The notes: generated from the sequence alone by a model not told the origin. Shown: positions 6,917 through 16,702, numbered from the stretch's first letter. The stretch is 64,000 nt of DNA from Butyrivibrio sp. XPD2002 (GCF_000423945.1 NZ_AUIY01000004.1:124001-188000), one strand, 5' to 3'. Translations and numbers: made by a program.

Positions 6917-9442
6917 ATGCCATTTGATATACAGCCCGGGGAGGGGCAGGAAAAAAGCAAAAATACAATACTCGAAACAATTCTCGGGTTCTATTTTGTC
7001 TGGGGGATGGTCCTTGCGGTAGCACTTAAGGTCATTGACGTAAAAAGGCCCTACTTTGCCCTTGCGGGAATAGCGGTTGTCTTTGCAGCGCTTGTTTTCA
7101 TATCCCACAAAAAGCTCCATCTCAGGGAATTCATCATAAGATATTGGAAGGTCACGCTTGTCGCGTTTTTGTGCCTGCTGTATCAGTGGGTATACCTTGG
7201 ACACAGCACCAGATCAGTACTACGCGGCATCACCATTTACCTCCTTATATATACAGGATTTTTATATGAAAAAAGATTCCGCAGCTACATAGGGAAAGCC
7301 TTCAGGGTATCATCAATCCTTCTGGGAGTAACCTCTGTGATAGGCATAATCTGGTGGACTCGTGGAATATATCCAATTGAGAAAATTTCAGCAGAGGCAG
7401 CAAAATACTTTTATTCAGCGCCTCAGAGAATGGATTCTGTTTTCGTGCATCCCATTCCCGCAGCATGCTTCATGCTCCTTCTGATAAGCCTTGCACTGTT
7501 TGCTTGGAAGGGTGATTTAAAAATAGAGGTGGCAAGGTTCCTCTTGTTGTTTTTAGGAATTGCAGGATTATACGCAACCTTTACACGCTCTGCATATCTT
7601 GTACTCGTTATGATTCCCGTGGTATGGGCCATTGGAAAATGGAATGAGAGAAGAGCAGAGAATATAAAACAACACATTGATGAGCAGAGTAAACAGGGCA
7701 TATCTAAAGATGCACAAGTATTTGAAGCAGCAGAGTCTCCTAAGAAGCTGGGACTTTTACACAAAGTACTTATAGTAACAGGAGCTGTGGCATTAGTCGC
7801 AGTCATGCTTCACATCACAGGAGTTGCTGGCACAATTTACAACAGATTCTTTGAAACAAACTGGCGTGAAGATCCATCTTACACCTTCAGAATGGACACC
7901 TTTAGCATCACAACAAAGAGCATCCTTGGAAGAGGAATCGGAAGATTTTTGTTTGGAATGGGAGCAGGCAAGGGAAACTCAGTCCTTTACGATGTGAAGT
8001 GGTTTACTGATAAATATGAGGTGATTCACGGAATAGATAACTCTTACAGCACAATGTTTTTGGAGCAGGGAATATTTGCATTTGTGCTGTATCTGTATGA
8101 GTTTTTATATGTTCTGAAAAGATGCCTTGTTCCTATGAATGACGCTAAAGAGAAGTCAGAGAAGGCCCATGCGGTTGACAGAAATTCTCTCTACTACATC
8201 CTTCTTCCTCAGCTTGTAATGGCAATAACCTTCGATGCGCAGAATTGGCCGGGAACAGAGTTTGTGATCTTCGTTCTGATCGGAATTGAGATGGCGGGAA
8301 GAACATATCCTCATCCGGGATTTAGTAAGGAGCATCCGCTTATCATAAATGGAAGAATATTTGCCCAGAACGTGACCGGTGTTCAGCGTTACGGAATAGA
8401 AATAATTAAGCAGATAGATACGATGGTAGAGCCCGGAGAGGTTATACTTGCACTTCCTCAGGGGGGCCTCGTAACGCAGCCGAATTTTCATAATATCAAA
8501 ACGGAAGTGGTCGGCAAGGGCAATGGTAATAAATGGACCCAAGTTTACCTGCCAATCTATGCATATAAAAAGAGAGGAGTGCTTCTTGGACTCGCGGGAA
8601 TAGCTCCTGTTATAAAGCCCGATTACATTGCAACTCACGACATATCCTTCATGCGATATCCGGATTCCTACGGAAAAAGCTTTCGTCTCATGTACAGGAT
8701 TGGATATCTTCTTACTTTATATAGATGCAAGGGAATCATCACAATCTCGGAGTTTAGCAGGGACGAGCTTAGGACATTCTATGATCTTGATGAGAGCAGA
8801 TTCACGATTGCGGGGAATTCAGCGGAGCATCTGTTTGAGGGAGTTGCCGAGCAGGATAAAGCGCGCACAGGAGAGATTCTCTCTAAATGGAATCTTACGA
8901 CAGAGACAAAATACTTCCTTAGCGTAGGCAGTAAGAACCTCCATAAAAATCAGATTTACATTAAAAAGCTTGCAAAGAAATATCCCGATAAGACTTTTGT
9001 TATAGCAGGCGGCAGCAGTGCAAGGTCCTTCGGGGGATCGGGAGATGCGGTAGATGGCACCGGCGCTTCCAAGGGGGATGGCATTCACAATATAATCCTC
9101 ACAGGATATATCACCGACGAGGAGCTCAGAACCCTCTATGCTAATGCCTATGCGTTCGTCTTTCCTTCTTTATATGAAGGCTTCGGAATTCCTCCCATGG
9201 AGGCGATACTTTCAGGAGTTAAGCGCATAGCCCTTGCCGACATACCGGTTCTCAGGGAGATATACACAAAGGGATGTTATTTCTTTGATCCGAAAAATGA
9301 GGATGCATTCGATATGGAAGCTCTTGAAAATGGTAAGGAAACCATAACAGACGCGATCAGAGACTACTATAGAGAGACATTTTCGTGGAGCAATTCAGCC
9401 CGGAATATACTCGGTGCAATCCGATGCTCTTTTCAAAAGTAG
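6917..9442 (+). CDS. Fused O-antigen polymerase/ligase - GT4 glycosyltransferase
   Basis: An 841-residue protein. The ATG at 6917 follows TTGGAGG with 5 bp spacing. Residues 1 to about 460 are a polytopic membrane region with many hydrophobic segments and the large outer loop of Wzy/WaaL proteins (GRGIGRFLFGMGAGKGN, then a segment with HGIDNSYSTMFLEQG). Residues about 465-841 form a complete GT-B family 4 glycosyltransferase: INGRIFAQNVTGVQRYG at the start, the SVGSKNLHKN hinge motif, and the nucleotide-sugar site FPSLYEGFGIPPMEA near 755. Polymerase and transferase are normally separate proteins. The fusion would tether a mannosyltransferase-like enzyme to the chain polymerase at the membrane. 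It heads the EPS gene group, with gmd 87 bp downstream. Confidence 0.85.
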   Translation: MPFDIQPGEGQEKSKNTILETILGFYFVWGMVLAVALKVIDVKRPYFALAGIAVVFAALVFISHKKLHLREFIIRYWKVTLVAFLCLLYQWVYLGHSTRSVLRGITIYLLIYTGFLYEKRFRSYIGKAFRVSSILLGVTSVIGIIWWTRGIYPIEKISAEAAKYFYSAPQRMDSVFVHPIPAACFMLLLISLALFAWKGDLKIEVARFLLLFLGIAGLYATFTRSAYLVLVMIPVVWAIGKWNERRAENIKQHIDEQSKQGISKDAQVFEAAESPKKLGLLHKVLIVTGAVALVAVMLHITGVAGTIYNRFFETNWREDPSYTFRMDTFSITTKSILGRGIGRFLFGMGAGKGNSVLYDVKWFTDKYEVIHGIDNSYSTMFLEQGIFAFVLYLYEFLYVLKRCLVPMNDAKEKSEKAHAVDRNSLYYILLPQLVMAITFDAQNWPGTEFVIFVLIGIEMAGRTYPHPGFSKEHPLIINGRIFAQNVTGVQRYGIEIIKQIDTMVEPGEVILALPQGGLVTQPNFHNIKTEVVGKGNGNKWTQVYLPIYAYKKRGVLLGLAGIAPVIKPDYIATHDISFMRYPDSYGKSFRLMYRIGYLLTLYRCKGIITISEFSRDELRTFYDLDESRFTIAGNSAEHLFEGVAEQDKARTGEILSKWNLTTETKYFLSVGSKNLHKNQIYIKKLAKKYPDKTFVIAGGSSARSFGGSGDAVDGTGASKGDGIHNIILTGYITDEELRTLYANAYAFVFPSLYEGFGIPPMEAILSGVKRIALADIPVLREIYTKGCYFFDPKNEDAFDMEALENGKETITDAIRDYYRETFSWSNSARNILGAIRCSFQK

Positions 9443-9470
9443 CAAAATACGTTATGATATTAATTTGTCT

Positions 9471-9487
9471 AACTATATCATATAGTT
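9471..9487 (+). promoter_or_regulatory. Perfect inverted repeat in the gmd leader
   Basis: AACTATAT-C-ATATAGTT, an 8-1-8 perfect palindrome 43 bp before the gmd start. No U-run follows, so a terminator is unlikely. A protein-binding site or weak RNA hairpin is possible. Confidence 0.45.
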
Positions 9488-9529
9488 TTAACTTAGAAAT
9501 GTAAGGTTAATTGTTAAAGGAGATATACA

Positions 9530-10573
9530 ATGAAAAAGGCACTAATCACAGGTATCAACGGTCAGGACGGATCATATCTTGCAGAGTTCCTTCTTGAGAA
9601 GGGCTATGAGGTACACGGAACAGTTCGTCGTTCTTCTATATCTAATACTGCTAAGATCGATCACCTTCTCGCCGAGAACAAGATCAAGGTACATGACGCA
9701 GATATGTCTGATTCTTCATCACTTTTCAGACTTATTCATGAGATAGAGCCTGATGAAATATATAATCTCGCAGCTCAGTCACATGTTCAGGTATCCTTCG
9801 ATGCACCTGAATATACCGGTGAGGTTGATGCTATCGGTGTTCTCAGAATCCTTGAGGCAGTAAGAGCCCTGGGTCTTACTAAGAAGACCAAGGTTTACCA
9901 GGCATCCACATCTGAGCTTTACGGAAAAGTTGAAGAGCTCCCTCAGAAGGAGACAACACCCTTCCATCCCTACAGCCCCTATGCTGTTGCTAAGCAGTAT
10001 GGCTTCTGGATGATCAAGGAGTACAGAGAAGCTTACGATATGTTCGCAGTAAACGGAATTCTTTTCAACCACGAGTCAGAGCGCCGCGGTGAGAACTTCG
10101 TTACACGTAAGATCACACTGGCAGCAGGTCGTATCGCAGAGGGACTTCAGGATCACCTTGAGCTTGGTAACCTGGATTCCAAGCGTGACTGGGGCTATGC
10201 TAAGGACTATGTTGAGTGCATGTGGCTCATTATGCAGCAGGATAAGCCCGATGATTTCGTAATCGCAACAGGTGTTCAGCACACAGTAAGAGACTTCACA
10301 GAGAAGGCATTCGCAGCAAACGGCATCACACTTCGCTGGGAAGGCACAGGCGCTGATGAGAAGGGCTATGATGCAGAGACAGGCAAAATGCTCGTATGCG
10401 TCAATGCAGAGTGGCTTCGCCCCACAGACGTTGATAACCTTTGGGGAGATCCCACCAAGGCTAAGACAACACTTGGCTGGAATCCTCAGAAGACAAGCTA
10501 TGAGCAGCTTGTAGAGATCATGGCTAAGCACGACAGAGAGCTTGCAAAGCAGGAAAAGAAAGCGAAGGCATAA
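9530..10573 (+). CDS. gmd: GDP-mannose 4,6-dehydratase
   Basis: A 347-residue extended-SDR enzyme, about the usual length, with an AAAGGAG site before the ATG. The NAD(P)-binding motif TGINGQDG lies at 7-14. Catalytic residues are visible as TSE (127-129) and Y151-x3-K155. The family-typical [16 protein letters not shown] runs from about 180 to 195. It converts GDP-mannose to GDP-4-keto-6-deoxymannose in the cytoplasm, the branch point to GDP-rhamnose, fucose or perosamine. The rmd-like reductase at 14258 suggests GDP-D-rhamnose here. The stop codon overlaps the next gene (TAATG), so translation is coupled. Confidence 0.97.
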   Translation: MKKALITGINGQDGSYLAEFLLEKGYEVHGTVRRSSISNTAKIDHLLAENKIKVHDADMSDSSSLFRLIHEIEPDEIYNLAAQSHVQVSFDAPEYTGEVDAIGVLRILEAVRALGLTKKTKVYQASTSELYGKVEELPQKETTPFHPYSPYAVAKQYGFWMIKEYREAYDMFAVNGILFNHESERRGENFVTRKITLAAGRIAEGLQDHLELGNLDSKRDWGYAKDYVECMWLIMQQDKPDDFVIATGVQHTVRDFTEKAFAANGITLRWEGTGADEKGYDAETGKMLVCVNAEWLRPTDVDNLWGDPTKAKTTLGWNPQKTSYEQLVEIMAKHDRELAKQEKKAKA

Positions 10574-11703
10574 TGAGAGTAGCTATAGTTCACGACTGGC
10601 TCCCCTTCATGGGAGGCGCGGAAAACGTAATAATAAATATGCATGAGGTCTTTCCGGACGCTCCCATCTACACATCCATGTGTAACCGAATGAACATGTC
10701 GGGAGCCCTTAAGACTGCAGACATACGCACAACTCATCTGCAGAAGACCAATAAAAAACAGCTGAACCATAGGAAACTCTTCCCGTTCATGCCTACAGCA
10801 ATGGAGAGCATAGATCTTAACGGATATGACGTTGTAATAAGCAGTAGTACAAGTGTCGGAAAAAGCGTAATCACAGGTCCTGACACGCTTCATATCTGCT
10901 ATTGCAATACCCCTATGAGATACGCCTGGGAGCAGAGGTTTAACTATATAGGACCTCTCACAGGAAAAGGTGCTTTTAAGAACAAGCTGATATCTTACTT
11001 TATGACGTTTATGCGAGTGTGGGATTATGCGACTGAAGCCCGCGTGGACGTTTTTGTTGGTAATTCAGTGAACGTTGCAAGACGAATCCACAAGCATTAT
11101 AGAAGAGACGCTTATGTTATCCACTGTCCTGTTCGTATGAGAATGTTCCACACCTCTCCTGAGGATGGCGGATATTATCTATGCGTATCAAGACTTCAGG
11201 AATACAAGGGAATCGAGCTCGCTGTTAAGGCGTGCACCAAGGAGAACCTGCCTCTCTATGTAATCGGTACAGGCCCCATGAAGGAGAAGCTTGAAGCAAT
11301 GGCAGGTCCTACAGTTAAGTTCCTTGGCTTTGTTCCGGATGATGAACTCCTTGATTACTATGCAAAATGCAAGGCTCTCATATTCCCCGGAGTAGAGGAC
11401 TTTGGTATCACACCCCTTGAGGCTCAGGCCAGCGGCAGACCGGTTATTGCGCTTGGTAAGGGCGGAATCCTTGAGACTGTTGTCGAGAACGAGACCGGCG
11501 TATTCTTTGATCAGCCCACACCTGAGTCACTAATAGATGCCATACATAGATTTGAGAAAATGAGTTTTGATAAGGAAAAACTGAGAGCTCATGCAATGGA
11601 ATTCGACGAGAGTGTATTTAAAGAAAGACTCAAGAGATTTGTTGATGAGCAGTATGCAATATTTAAGACCAAACAGCTTGAAGGCGTGACGGTATATAAA
11701 TAA
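10573..11703 (+). CDS. GT4 family glycosyltransferase (mannosyl/rhamnosyl type)
   Basis: A 376-residue protein whose ATG overlaps the gmd stop by one base. It has a GT-B fold: VHDWLPFMGGAE at the N-terminus (acceptor side), YLCVSRLQEYKGIELAV as the hinge, GTGPMKEKLE, and FPGVEDFGITPLEAQASGRPV as the C-terminal donor site with the E-x7-E pattern. Family members with this N-terminus use GDP-mannose or GDP-deoxyhexoses. Coupling with gmd supports a GDP-6-deoxyhexose donor, but this is inference. It acts on the lipid-linked repeat unit at the cytoplasmic membrane face. Confidence 0.92.
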   Translation: MRVAIVHDWLPFMGGAENVIINMHEVFPDAPIYTSMCNRMNMSGALKTADIRTTHLQKTNKKQLNHRKLFPFMPTAMESIDLNGYDVVISSSTSVGKSVITGPDTLHICYCNTPMRYAWEQRFNYIGPLTGKGAFKNKLISYFMTFMRVWDYATEARVDVFVGNSVNVARRIHKHYRRDAYVIHCPVRMRMFHTSPEDGGYYLCVSRLQEYKGIELAVKACTKENLPLYVIGTGPMKEKLEAMAGPTVKFLGFVPDDELLDYYAKCKALIFPGVEDFGITPLEAQASGRPVIALGKGGILETVVENETGVFFDQPTPESLIDAIHRFEKMSFDKEKLRAHAMEFDESVFKERLKRFVDEQYAIFKTKQLEGVTVYK

Positions 11704-11710
11704 AGAAAAA

Positions 11711-11752
11711 TATAAGCCTCAAGGCTGCGAATTCGCAGACTTGAGGCTTATA
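11711..11752. terminator. Bidirectional terminator between convergent genes
   Basis: A long stem ATAAGCCTCAAG (11712-11723) / CTTGAGGCTTAT (11740-11751) with an inner palindromic loop (CTGCGAATTCGCAG). T-rich tracts follow on both strands. It serves the glycosyltransferase on plus and the aminotransferase on minus. Confidence 0.9.
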
Positions 11753-12958
11753 TTATTTCTTATAGTAATTAACAAGCTTTTTAACAGCTGCGATTACGTC
11801 TTGTACATCTTCATCAGTAAGCTTAGGATACAGCGGAATACTCATTATTTTGCTGTATATTTTTTCGCATACGGGGCATAAGCCCTTCTCATAACCCATC
11901 TGCTGATATACAGGCATCCAATACACAGGAATGTAATGAACCTGACACTGCACGTTCTCTGCGCTCATAGCCTCGAAGAACTCGCGGCGTGTGCATGTGA
12001 GCTTATCAAGGTCAAGCTGAATCACGTACAGATGCCTTGATGAATCAGATTCCGGAATATCCTTCTGAACTATAATCTCCGGAACATCAGCGAATGCCTC
12101 GTTATACATTTTTACGATTTCTTTTCTTCTCTGAACAAATCTATCAAGCTTATCTAGCTGACTTGAAAGGAGCGCTGCCTGAATATCAGTCATTCTAAGG
12201 TTCATGCCGAGAAGCTGCTGTTCGTAATACCAGATTCCTGCGTTATCATCATCGGCAGGCGTCATGAATTTTGAGTGATCATGCTCCATGCCATGTGAAC
12301 GGAACAGATACGCTTTTCTCGCATATTCCTCATTATCAGTAAGGAGAGCACCGCCTTCACCTGCTGTAACAGTTTTTACAGGATGAAATGAAAAAGTTGT
12401 GATATCAGCAAAAGAGCCAACAGGCTTACCGTTATACTTTGAACCGATGGAATGCGCTGCATCCTCGATGAATACGAGATTAAACTCGTCACAGATTTTT
12501 CTGATCTCGTCAGCTTCAACCACCTGACCTGTATAATCAACAGCGACAATGGCTTTAGTCTTGTCTGTAATCTTTTCTCTGATGCTCCTGGGGTCAATCT
12601 CGTAGGTCTCGGGATTGATGTCTGCGAACACAGGCTTAGCACCGCAGTACAATGCGCAGTTAGCGCTGGCCATGAAGGTGAGAGGCGTAGTGATGACTTC
12701 ATCTCCTGGACCAACACCTGCTATAAAGCAAGCAGCATGTAGTGCTGCGGTGTCATTGGTCATAGCGATGGCATATTTTGCTCCCGTGATTTTGCAAAGC
12801 TTCTCTTCAGCCTCGTCAACTTTAGGACCGCAGGTGATAAAGGGACTCGTCAAGGTCTCTGAAACTGCCTCAACATCCTCCTTAGTAATACACTGAGATC
12901 CATAATATATCTTGTCCTTGCGGATTGGTGTTCCGCCAAGTATAGCCGGTTTATCCAT
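11753..12958 (-). CDS. pseC: DegT/DnrJ/EryC1 aminotransferase, PseC-like
   Basis: A 401-residue PLP enzyme, normal length for the family. PLP features are visible: TNDTAALHAA, EDAAHS (the Asp near 166 binds the PLP ring nitrogen) and the Schiff-base lysine K195 in SFHPVKTVTAGEGG. The N-terminus (ILGGTPIRKDKIYYG) and the RSHGMEHD segment fit UDP-4-amino-4,6-dideoxy-N-acetyl-altrosamine transaminases (PseC). It is divergent from the pseB-like gene at 13117, with a 158-bp shared region, so the two probably make UDP-4-amino-4,6-dideoxy-AltNAc. The later Pse genes (PseH, G, I, F) are not in the window, so the end product may be the amino sugar itself rather than pseudaminic acid. Confidence 0.85.
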   Translation of the reverse strand: MDKPAILGGTPIRKDKIYYGSQCITKEDVEAVSETLTSPFITCGPKVDEAEEKLCKITGAKYAIAMTNDTAALHAACFIAGVGPGDEVITTPLTFMASANCALYCGAKPVFADINPETYEIDPRSIREKITDKTKAIVAVDYTGQVVEADEIRKICDEFNLVFIEDAAHSIGSKYNGKPVGSFADITTFSFHPVKTVTAGEGGALLTDNEEYARKAYLFRSHGMEHDHSKFMTPADDDNAGIWYYEQQLLGMNLRMTDIQAALLSSQLDKLDRFVQRRKEIVKMYNEAFADVPEIIVQKDIPESDSSRHLYVIQLDLDKLTCTRREFFEAMSAENVQCQVHYIPVYWMPVYQQMGYEKGLCPVCEKIYSKIMSIPLYPKLTDEDVQDVIAAVKKLVNYYKK

Positions 12959-13116
12959 AATATAATGTCCTCTTTTTTATATAAATTGGTGGCAGATACA
13001 GATTAAGTATCTGTCAAGCTTTTCAACATATTTTATCAAAGTATGGAAAGTGATTCAAATTATGTGCTACAATAATTTAGATTTAGTTTAATCAAGATAT
13101 ATAAAAGAGGTAGAAA

Positions 13117-14118
13117 ATGAGATTAGATGATAAAACAATACTCGTGACAGGAGGAACAGGTTCTTTCGGACATTGCTTCACAGAGTATTTACTTGAGCAT
13201 TACAATCCTAAGAAGATAATAGTATATTCTCGTGATGAGTATAAACAGTTCACAATGGCCAACGAGAAGGTATATAGAGAGCATGCAGATCAGATGAGAT
13301 TTTTCATCGGTGATGTAAGGGATGCAGCCCGTATGGAGCGCGCTATGGAAGGTGTAGATTATGTCATCCACGCAGCTGCTCTTAAGCAGGTTCCCGCCTG
13401 TGAGTACAATCCGGATGAAGCTATCAAGACTAATGTAAACGGAGCTCAGAATGTTATAAATGCAGCTCTTAACACAGGTGTTAAGCGTGTGGTTGCGCTT
13501 AGTACTGACAAGGCAGTTAATCCTGTTAACCTCTACGGTGCCACCAAGATGGTATCTGATAAGCTCTTCATCGCAGCTAATGCCTATGCTGGCAATAAGG
13601 ATATCAACTTCTCAATAGTAAGATATGGTAACGTAGCAGGAAGCCGCGGCTCCATCATTCCGTTGTTTAAGAGACTTGTTGAAAATGGAGAGAAGGAGCT
13701 TCCTATAACCGATTACAGAATGACACGTTTCTGGATCAGCCTTCCCGAGGGTGTTGAGCTTGTTCTCAAGGCACTTGATGAAGCTAAGGGCGGTGAAACC
13801 TTTATCAGTAAGATTCCTTCCTTCAATGTTAAGGACCTTGCAGAGGCTATGTGTCCCGGAATTGCCACAACCGAAGTTGGCATAAGACCCGGTGAGAAGC
13901 TTGATGAATGCATGGTAACAGTTGAGGATGCACCTTTTACCTACGAATTTGATAAACATTACATCGTTTATCCTCAGGTTGTATTTAACGACAGACAGCA
14001 GCCTGACCCGAAGGGTAAGAAGGTAGCGGATGACTTCTTCTACAGCTCAGGCAATAACACTGAATGGATGAGCGTGGAGGACATTAGAAACAGACTTAGC
14101 GAAGCAGTAGATCATTGA
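13117..14118 (+). CDS. pseB: UDP-GlcNAc 4,6-dehydratase (inverting), PseB-like
   Basis: A 333-residue SDR protein, the usual PseB length, after an AGAGG site. The nucleotide fold motif GGTGSFG lies at 12-18. The specialised catalytic set of inverting dehydratases is seen as T130-D131-K132 and Y140-x3-K144 (LYGATK). The product would be UDP-2-acetamido-2,6-dideoxy-arabino-hexos-4-ulose, the substrate of the divergent PseC-like transaminase. It acts in the cytoplasm. The family also supplies flagellin glycosylation, but there are no flagellar genes here, so an EPS sugar is more likely. Confidence 0.93.
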   Translation: MRLDDKTILVTGGTGSFGHCFTEYLLEHYNPKKIIVYSRDEYKQFTMANEKVYREHADQMRFFIGDVRDAARMERAMEGVDYVIHAAALKQVPACEYNPDEAIKTNVNGAQNVINAALNTGVKRVVALSTDKAVNPVNLYGATKMVSDKLFIAANAYAGNKDINFSIVRYGNVAGSRGSIIPLFKRLVENGEKELPITDYRMTRFWISLPEGVELVLKALDEAKGGETFISKIPSFNVKDLAEAMCPGIATTEVGIRPGEKLDECMVTVEDAPFTYEFDKHYIVYPQVVFNDRQQPDPKGKKVADDFFYSSGNNTEWMSVEDIRNRLSEAVDH

Positions 14119-14179
14119 TAAGGCAGATTTTGAGAAGTTTGTGAGGTAAGAATTGTCTTTGACAGCATACTGGAAAGGA

Positions 14180-14232
14180 CAGAAAAAATAACGCCAAAAG
14201 CCAAGTTATTTCATTGTATCGGGCTTTTGGCG
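14180..14232 (-). terminator. Terminator of rmd-like gene
   Basis: CGCCAAAAGCC (14192-14202) pairs with GGGCTTTTGGCG (14221-14232), with a loop of about 18 nt. On the minus strand it is followed by TTATTTTTTCTG. It may also stop transcripts from pseB. Confidence 0.8.
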
Positions 14233-14257
14233 CTATTTATATGGCTATACATGAGAA

Positions 14258-15202
14258 CTACTTATTTCTGCTGCGCTCTATTTCTAAATAATAATCATAA
14301 AGTTCTTTGGCGGTTTCAAATATATTATACTCAGGATTCCAACCCAGTTCTCTGGTGATCTTACTGTGATCACACCAGATCACAGGATTTTCAACAGGCC
14401 TTACAAGCTTTGGATCTGTCTCTATAGTGATGGGCTGATCTGAGAGGCTTGTTATATACTCTAATAATTCTCTCAAAGGAATAGATTGTCCGTTTCCTAC
14501 GTTATAGATTTCCTTGCAGTTATCACTTTCAATGATCATTCTGTAAGCTCTGACAACATCCTTAACATTACTGAAGTCGCGACTTACCTCCAGATTACCA
14601 ACCCGCATTATACCCGGCTGGCCACTGCAGGATATCTCTGCAGCCTGTTTGCACCAGGAGGGAATTACGAAGTTATCACTCTGGCCTACGCCGGTGTGAT
14701 TGAACGCACGAACGTGATATACCTTCATGCCATAATAGTCGCGGTATACTGCTGAAAACTGCTCAAGCATTACCTTGGATATTCCGTAGGGATTGGAAGC
14801 ATTGAGCTTGGTATCCTCATTCATAGGACCATCAGTGATGTCATATTCTTCACTGGAACCTATGAGCAATACCTTGGTATCAAGGTCATTATCACGGACT
14901 GCCTCAAGTATGTTGAGGGCGCCACTGACGTTTACTTCAACTGTAGTGCGTGGTATCTTCCAGGAAAGCCCGACATTACTTATTGCTGCGAGGTTCACTA
15001 TATGCGTAGGCCTAACCTGTGTAACTATTGATTTAACCCTGTCTGTATCAGAAAGGTCGCATACATAGGTTCCGTCCATGTCCGGGGAATCCTGTATTCC
15101 GACGCGGTCACTTCCATATACATCATATCCGTGATTTTTGAATTCGGCTGCAAGATAGCTTCCTACAAAACCACCTACGCCAAAGATTAGTACTTTTTTC
15201 AT
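14258..15202 (-). CDS. rmd: GDP-6-deoxy-D-lyxo-4-hexulose reductase (RMD-like)
   Basis: A 314-residue SDR protein. The Rossmann motif GVGGFVG lies at 8-14. Catalytic residues are S116-S117-E118 and Y139-x3-K143 (NPYGISK), and FNHTGVGQ corresponds to the FNH-x-GPGQ box of Rmd. It would reduce the Gmd product to GDP-D-rhamnose. Fucose synthase is unlikely without epimerase features, while a GDP-talose or colitose branch remains possible. It is a single gene on the minus strand with its own terminator and AGAGAG ribosome site. Confidence 0.82.
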   Translation of the reverse strand: MKKVLIFGVGGFVGSYLAAEFKNHGYDVYGSDRVGIQDSPDMDGTYVCDLSDTDRVKSIVTQVRPTHIVNLAAISNVGLSWKIPRTTVEVNVSGALNILEAVRDNDLDTKVLLIGSSEEYDITDGPMNEDTKLNASNPYGISKVMLEQFSAVYRDYYGMKVYHVRAFNHTGVGQSDNFVIPSWCKQAAEISCSGQPGIMRVGNLEVSRDFSNVKDVVRAYRMIIESDNCKEIYNVGNGQSIPLRELLEYITSLSDQPITIETDPKLVRPVENPVIWCDHSKITRELGWNPEYNIFETAKELYDYYLEIERSRNK

Positions 15203-15383
15203 ACGATACTCTCTTTTTCTGAAATAGTCTTTCTAACAATAATACCACAAAAGAGCGCTAAAACAAAAAGCAGAGAAAAGAATTAGGCTTTAATACATAT
15301 CATGGTGTATAATTGGAAGGTGACAAAGTAGAGGTCGACCACCTCGCTACGATATTTTTATAGAAAAGGAATTACAAAAAAAC

Positions 15384-16589
15384 ATGGCAGACAATATACT
15401 TTCTATGGTGGGCAGAACCAAGCCCTTATTTGAAAATGACATATTTGCAAGAGAAAAGGAACTCTCAGAAATCATAAAGAATTCCAGATTTCTTGTAATC
15501 GGCGGAGCAGGAACAATCGGCTCAGCTATCTGCAGAGAGCTTTTTGCAAGAGATCCCAAGGTGCTCCATGTAGTAGATATATCTGAAAACAACATGGTAG
15601 AGCTTGTCAGAGATATCAGATCCTCTAAGGGCTACGGCACAGGTGAATTTGCAACCTTCGCGCTTGACTGCGGAAGTGATATCTTCAAGGCGTTCATCGA
15701 GGATCAGAAAAAGCGCATCGGTGGCTATGATTACATATTCAACACATCAGCCCTTAAGCATGTGCGTTCTGAGAAGGATCCTTACACTCTCATGCGCATG
15801 ATTGACACCAATATCTTCAACACAGATATCACAATGAAGATGGCTCATGAAATAGGCGCAAAGAAATATTTCTGCGTATCTACTGACAAGGCAGCTAACC
15901 CGGTTAACATGATGGGTGCAAGTAAGCGCATAATGGAGATGTTCCTTGCAAGAAGAAGTGAAGAAATGCCTGTATCAACAGCAAGATTTGCCAACGTTGC
16001 TTTTTCAGACGGAAGTCTGCTCTACGGTTTCAACAGAAGAATTGAGAAGAACCAGCCCATTGCAGCACCTAATGATGTTAGAAGATACTTCGTAACTCCC
16101 AAGGAGTCTGGTGAGCTGTGCCTTATGTCATGCCTTACCGGTGAAAACAGAGACATTTACTTTCCTAAGCTTGATGAGGAGCTTAATCTTGTAACCTTCA
16201 GCAGCATTGCTGAGAAATATCTTGAGAATCTCGGCTACGAGCCTGTGCAGTGCGCAACTGAGCAGGAAGCAAGAGAAAGAGTTGCTGAGCTCAAAGCGCT
16301 TCGCAAATATCCTGTATATTTCTTTGCCAGCGATACCACAGGTGAGAAGGACTTCGAGGAGTTCTATACAGACAACGAAGTACTTGATATGGACAGATTT
16401 GAATCCATCGGAATTATCAAGAACCAGCCCGGATTCGACGGCGCTAAGCTTGACATGTTCTCTGACGCTATAGCTAAAATGAGAAGCAGAGGATCCTGGG
16501 ACAGAGCAGAGCTTATTGATCTGTTTAACGAGATGATTCCTAACTTTAATCATAAGGAGACTGGTAAGTTTCTGGATGGAAGAATGTAA
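15384..16589 (+). CDS. Polysaccharide-type UDP-HexNAc 4,6-dehydratase (CapD/PglF class, soluble)
   Basis: A 401-residue protein with Rossmann motif GGAGTIG (40-46). The active-site signature is T167-D168-K169 followed by M177-x3-K181, in which the usual Tyr is Met, as in retaining dehydratases of the PglF/CapD class. The four membrane helices of PglF are absent. The C-terminal 120 residues are an unassigned extension. It likely makes UDP-4-keto-6-deoxy-GlcNAc, the substrate for the aminotransferase at 46162. Together with an acyltransferase this would give a bacillosamine-like sugar (inference). It stands alone with a terminator after it. Confidence 0.83.
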   Translation: MADNILSMVGRTKPLFENDIFAREKELSEIIKNSRFLVIGGAGTIGSAICRELFARDPKVLHVVDISENNMVELVRDIRSSKGYGTGEFATFALDCGSDIFKAFIEDQKKRIGGYDYIFNTSALKHVRSEKDPYTLMRMIDTNIFNTDITMKMAHEIGAKKYFCVSTDKAANPVNMMGASKRIMEMFLARRSEEMPVSTARFANVAFSDGSLLYGFNRRIEKNQPIAAPNDVRRYFVTPKESGELCLMSCLTGENRDIYFPKLDEELNLVTFSSIAEKYLENLGYEPVQCATEQEARERVAELKALRKYPVYFFASDTTGEKDFEEFYTDNEVLDMDRFESIGIIKNQPGFDGAKLDMFSDAIAKMRSRGSWDRAELIDLFNEMIPNFNHKETGKFLDGRM

Positions 16590-16631
16590 GTGGGATTGGA
16601 TCGATAGTTATGCCAATAATATGAGATAAGT

Positions 16632-16667
16632 AAAAGGTTTTGAGAGCAGTGCTTTCAAAACCTTTTT
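16632..16667 (+). terminator. Rho-independent terminator
   Basis: AAAAGGTTTTGA / TCAAAACCTTTT (16632-16643, 16655-16666) followed by T. It closes the first EPS segment. Confidence 0.88.
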
Positions 16668-16702
16668 GTATAATATACGGATAATTGGTTTGGAGAACCG
16701 TA

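Noticed and set aside
8156..8638. 160-codon minus-strand frame inside the polymerase-GT fusion
   Set aside because: Fully antisense to a well-supported coding region; no RBS or family features.
10076..10531. 151-codon Cys-rich minus-strand frame inside gmd
   Set aside because: Antisense to gmd, composition follows from the codon use of the real gene.
15329..15350. Possible operator palindrome before the 15384 gene (GTAGAGGT...ACCTCGCTAC)
   Set aside because: The arms match only partly and the spacing is irregular; too weak to annotate.
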